Below the pieces are notes generated by a model. The model worked only from the letters and a program-made list of their open reading frames with translations. It was not told the origin of the DNA and made no database searches. A stretch of DNA of 33,824 nt from Deltaproteobacteria bacterium Ga0077539 (lineage in GTDB: Bacteria; Myxococcota_A; Polyangia; Polyangiales; Ga0077539): assembly GCA_001465015.1 (NCBI GenBank), contig LNEO01000195.1:1-33824 (forward strand), given 5' to 3'. Position numbers and translations under genes: made by a program. Below, piece by piece: positions 32,434 to 33,824 of the stretch. Within the stretch, counting starts at the first letter, position 1; the number at the start of each line of letters is the position of its first letter.

Positions 32434-33608
32434 ATGCGTGTTCGCAGAAAAGTCTTTGTGGTCACCGTGCTCTTCGCCGCGATGTCCTGCGGAAGAACGG
32501 AGCTGCGCACCGACCCCGACGGCTCGCCCTTCGACGCGCGAATCGACGCGCAGCGATGGGCGCGTCGATGTGATCGGCGTGGACGCGGTCACCGAAGATG
32601 TTCCCGACGCACCGCTCGTGTGCGCGAGCGATCGCGATTGTGCTGCGGATCGTCCGCGGTGCGACACCGCGACGGGCGTATGCGTCCCGTGCCTCGCGGA
32701 CCCAGACTGCCCTTCCGGGCAGCGCTGCGTCGGCAACGCCTGTCGTCTCGCGTGCGGACGCGGGGCGCCCTGCACCAACCCTGGCGAGCTGTGCTGCGGC
32801 GGCGCGTGCGCCCCGGTCCTGATGGATAACTCGAATTGTGGTGCGTGCGGCGTCACGTGCCCGGGCGGCACCCGCTGCGAGTCGGGGATGTGTTGCGCCT
32901 CCGGGTGTCCCGGCGGCTGCGGCCCTGGCCAGACCTGCTGCGCCGGCGAGTGCGTCGACCTTCGCGCCAGCGCCAACAACTTCGGTGCGTGCGGTCGCGT
33001 TTGCCTCTCGGGGCAGGGCTGTCTCAACGGCATGTGCGTCGGTTGCGGCCCGTGTCCCGCTGGGCAGTCTTGCTGCTCGGGTATGTGCGCGGATCTGCTC
33101 AGCGACCGCCGCAACTGCGGCATGTGCGGCCTCGCTTGCGCCGCGGGGCAGGCGTGCATCGCAGGTCGGTGCGCGGGCTGCGGCGCGTGCACCCCGGGAG
33201 CGCGTGCTGCGCGGGGGCCTGCGTGGACCCCTCGACCGATCCCGCCAACTGCGGCGCGTGTGGAGTTCGGTGCGGCGCCGGCGAGGTGTGCACCATGGGT
33301 CGCTGCCAGACGCTCACGTGTCCGGGCGATGCGCGCCGGTGAGCACCGGCAGCGAGGGCGCGTTCGAACCGACGGTGAACCCCACGTACCTCACGCCGGG
33401 GCTGCACAATTTCACGACGATCCGCGTTCCCGCGGGTGTCGTCGTCTACGTCGCTGGCGCCGGTCCCGCTGCAGCGACGCTCGATCTTCGCGCCACCGGC
33501 GATGTGCGCATCGACGGCATGATCGACCTCTCGGGCGGACCCGCAACGCAGAACACCGTCGCCTCTCGAACGACTCGCGAAGGCCGCGCAGGAAGTGGCG
33601 GGGTGTGA
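32434..33608 (+). pseudogene. Broken Stig1-like cysteine-rich lipoprotein gene with three frameshifts
   Basis: ATG 32434, with GAGAGG 10 bases upstream, starts a lipoprotein signal (VVTVLFAAMSCG). The Asp-rich linker then jumps frame near 32552-32560, continuing as DGRVDVIGVDAVTEDVP. A cysteine-rich region of CxxC type and four repeats follow. A second jump lies near 33194-33201, at CCCCGGG, before the fourth repeat. A third lies near 33327-33340, just before a TGA; the next frame continues with a beta-strand domain (TPGLHNFTTIRVPAGVVVYV) up to TGA 33606-33608, where it stops early in a Gly-rich stretch. Intact relatives, as I recall, are longer secreted proteins. Either the gene has decayed or the sequence near this edge contains base errors; the rest of the window shows no such shifts. 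Confidence 0.7.
32770..33322 (+). repeat. Four Stig1-like cysteine repeats of about 43 residues
   Basis: Each unit follows CCxGxCxDxxxxxxNCGxCGxxCxxGxxCxxGxC. The units lie at about 32770-32895, 32925-33050, 33058-33178 and 33190-33322, the last in another frame. In the second unit the NCGACG cysteine is Phe (codon TTC at 32981-32983). Confidence 0.7.
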
Positions 33609-33692
33609 TTGCAAAACGTGGGGATATCGCCGAGCGTCTCCCATCATCGCAGTTGCGCTGAGAGACCAAGCGCTCGAGTCGCGATTGGCCGC

Positions 33693-33759
33693 GCCGGGAG
33701 CCAAGGTGCCCGCCAACAGCGCGCAGCGGCCGGGAGCCAAGGGGCCCGGCAACAGCGCG
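33693..33759. repeat. 36-bp tandem direct repeat, two copies
   Basis: The 31-base core at 33693-33723 recurs at 33729-33759 with two differences. The core begins GCCGGGAGCCAAGG and ends CAACAGCGCG. The period is 36 bases. Confidence 0.75.
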
Positions 33760-33793
33760 ACTTCGTCGCGGAGCGCAGCGGGCTCGCGCCCGC
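33756..33793. repeat. Two short perfect hairpins next to the tandem repeat
   Basis: CGCGAC-TTC-GTCGCG lies at 33756-33770 and GCGGGC-TCGC-GCCCGC at 33778-33793. Clustered GC hairpins next to tandem repeats resemble dispersed intergenic palindromes of the REP type; only one cluster is visible here. Confidence 0.5.
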
Positions 33794-33824
33794 AGCTACT
33801 CTATGTGCCGATATTCAAGACCGA

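Larger units (their letters stand above)
33609..33824. other. Window end without a supported gene
   Basis: No gene with a credible start is seen. One plus-strand frame stays open from 33601 to the window end and translates the 36-bp repeat as PGAKVPANSAQR then PGAKGPGNSATS, but the two differences change amino acids and the composition is not like the coding regions here. Confidence 0.5.

Noticed and set aside
31807..33192. A 461-residue minus-strand frame rich in His, Pro and Gln opposite the cysteine-rich gene.
   Set aside because: Its composition is what the antisense of Cys/Gly repeats produces, and it covers the well-supported gene at 31828-32400 as well.
1..33824. Search for CRISPR arrays, transposons, phage genes and defence systems.
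   Set aside because: No regularly spaced repeats, transposase, integrase, nuclease or helicase motifs were seen. The only tandem repeat is the two-copy 36-bp element near the end.

Overview
The window looks like a piece of a chromosome from a high-GC, Gram-negative, myxobacteria-like organism (Myxococcota, perhaps Polyangia or Sandaracinaceae). The reasons are the strong G/C bias at third codon positions, many GTG and TTG starts, several lipoproteins with Asp/Gly/Ala-rich linkers after the lipobox, two Hanks-type kinases and a Stig1-like cysteine-rich repeat protein. The phylum is an inference from gene style; no rRNA or other marker is present. I see no phage, transposase, CRISPR, tRNA or rRNA. 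Coding density is very high, and no gene-free stretch exceeds 300 bases.

Left part (1-8158): the end of an unrecognised gene; a small zinc-ribbon/membrane protein; a DUF4139 lipoprotein on the minus strand; a two-TM protein with two TrkA-N domains; RapZ; and glycogen phosphorylase on the minus strand. Middle (8242-16267): a membrane metallophosphoesterase and a YfcG-like glutathione transferase; a convergent minus-strand pair (zinc-ribbon membrane protein and DTW-domain protein) divergent from proline iminopeptidase, which is followed by an AtoE-type short-chain fatty acid transporter; a NodB polysaccharide deacetylase; and MsrB.

Right part (16428-33824): a translationally coupled pair made of a large lipoprotein and a beta-propeller/c-type cytochrome lipoprotein; a citrate synthase; a VWA-type lipoprotein; an AlkC-type DNA alkylation repair protein; a GNAT acetyltransferase divergent from a 1181-residue protein with a C-terminal Ser/Thr kinase; a small lipoprotein; an unknown protein whose 3' end overlaps a second, membrane-anchored Ser/Thr kinase; a possible DUF2378-like protein; and a cysteine-rich lipoprotein gene broken by three frameshifts. 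The window ends in 36-bp tandem repeats and hairpins.

Most genes are housekeeping or envelope functions in small units, and I find no clear multi-gene novel system. The signal I find most worth checking is regulatory. At least nine genes have a TA[C/G]NNT hexamer only 6-14 nt upstream of the start codon and no Shine-Dalgarno sequence, the pattern expected of leaderless transcripts. Two of these boxes sit in palindromes: a symmetric, probably bidirectional promoter at 12107-12124, and an operator-like palindrome at the alkC-like gene.
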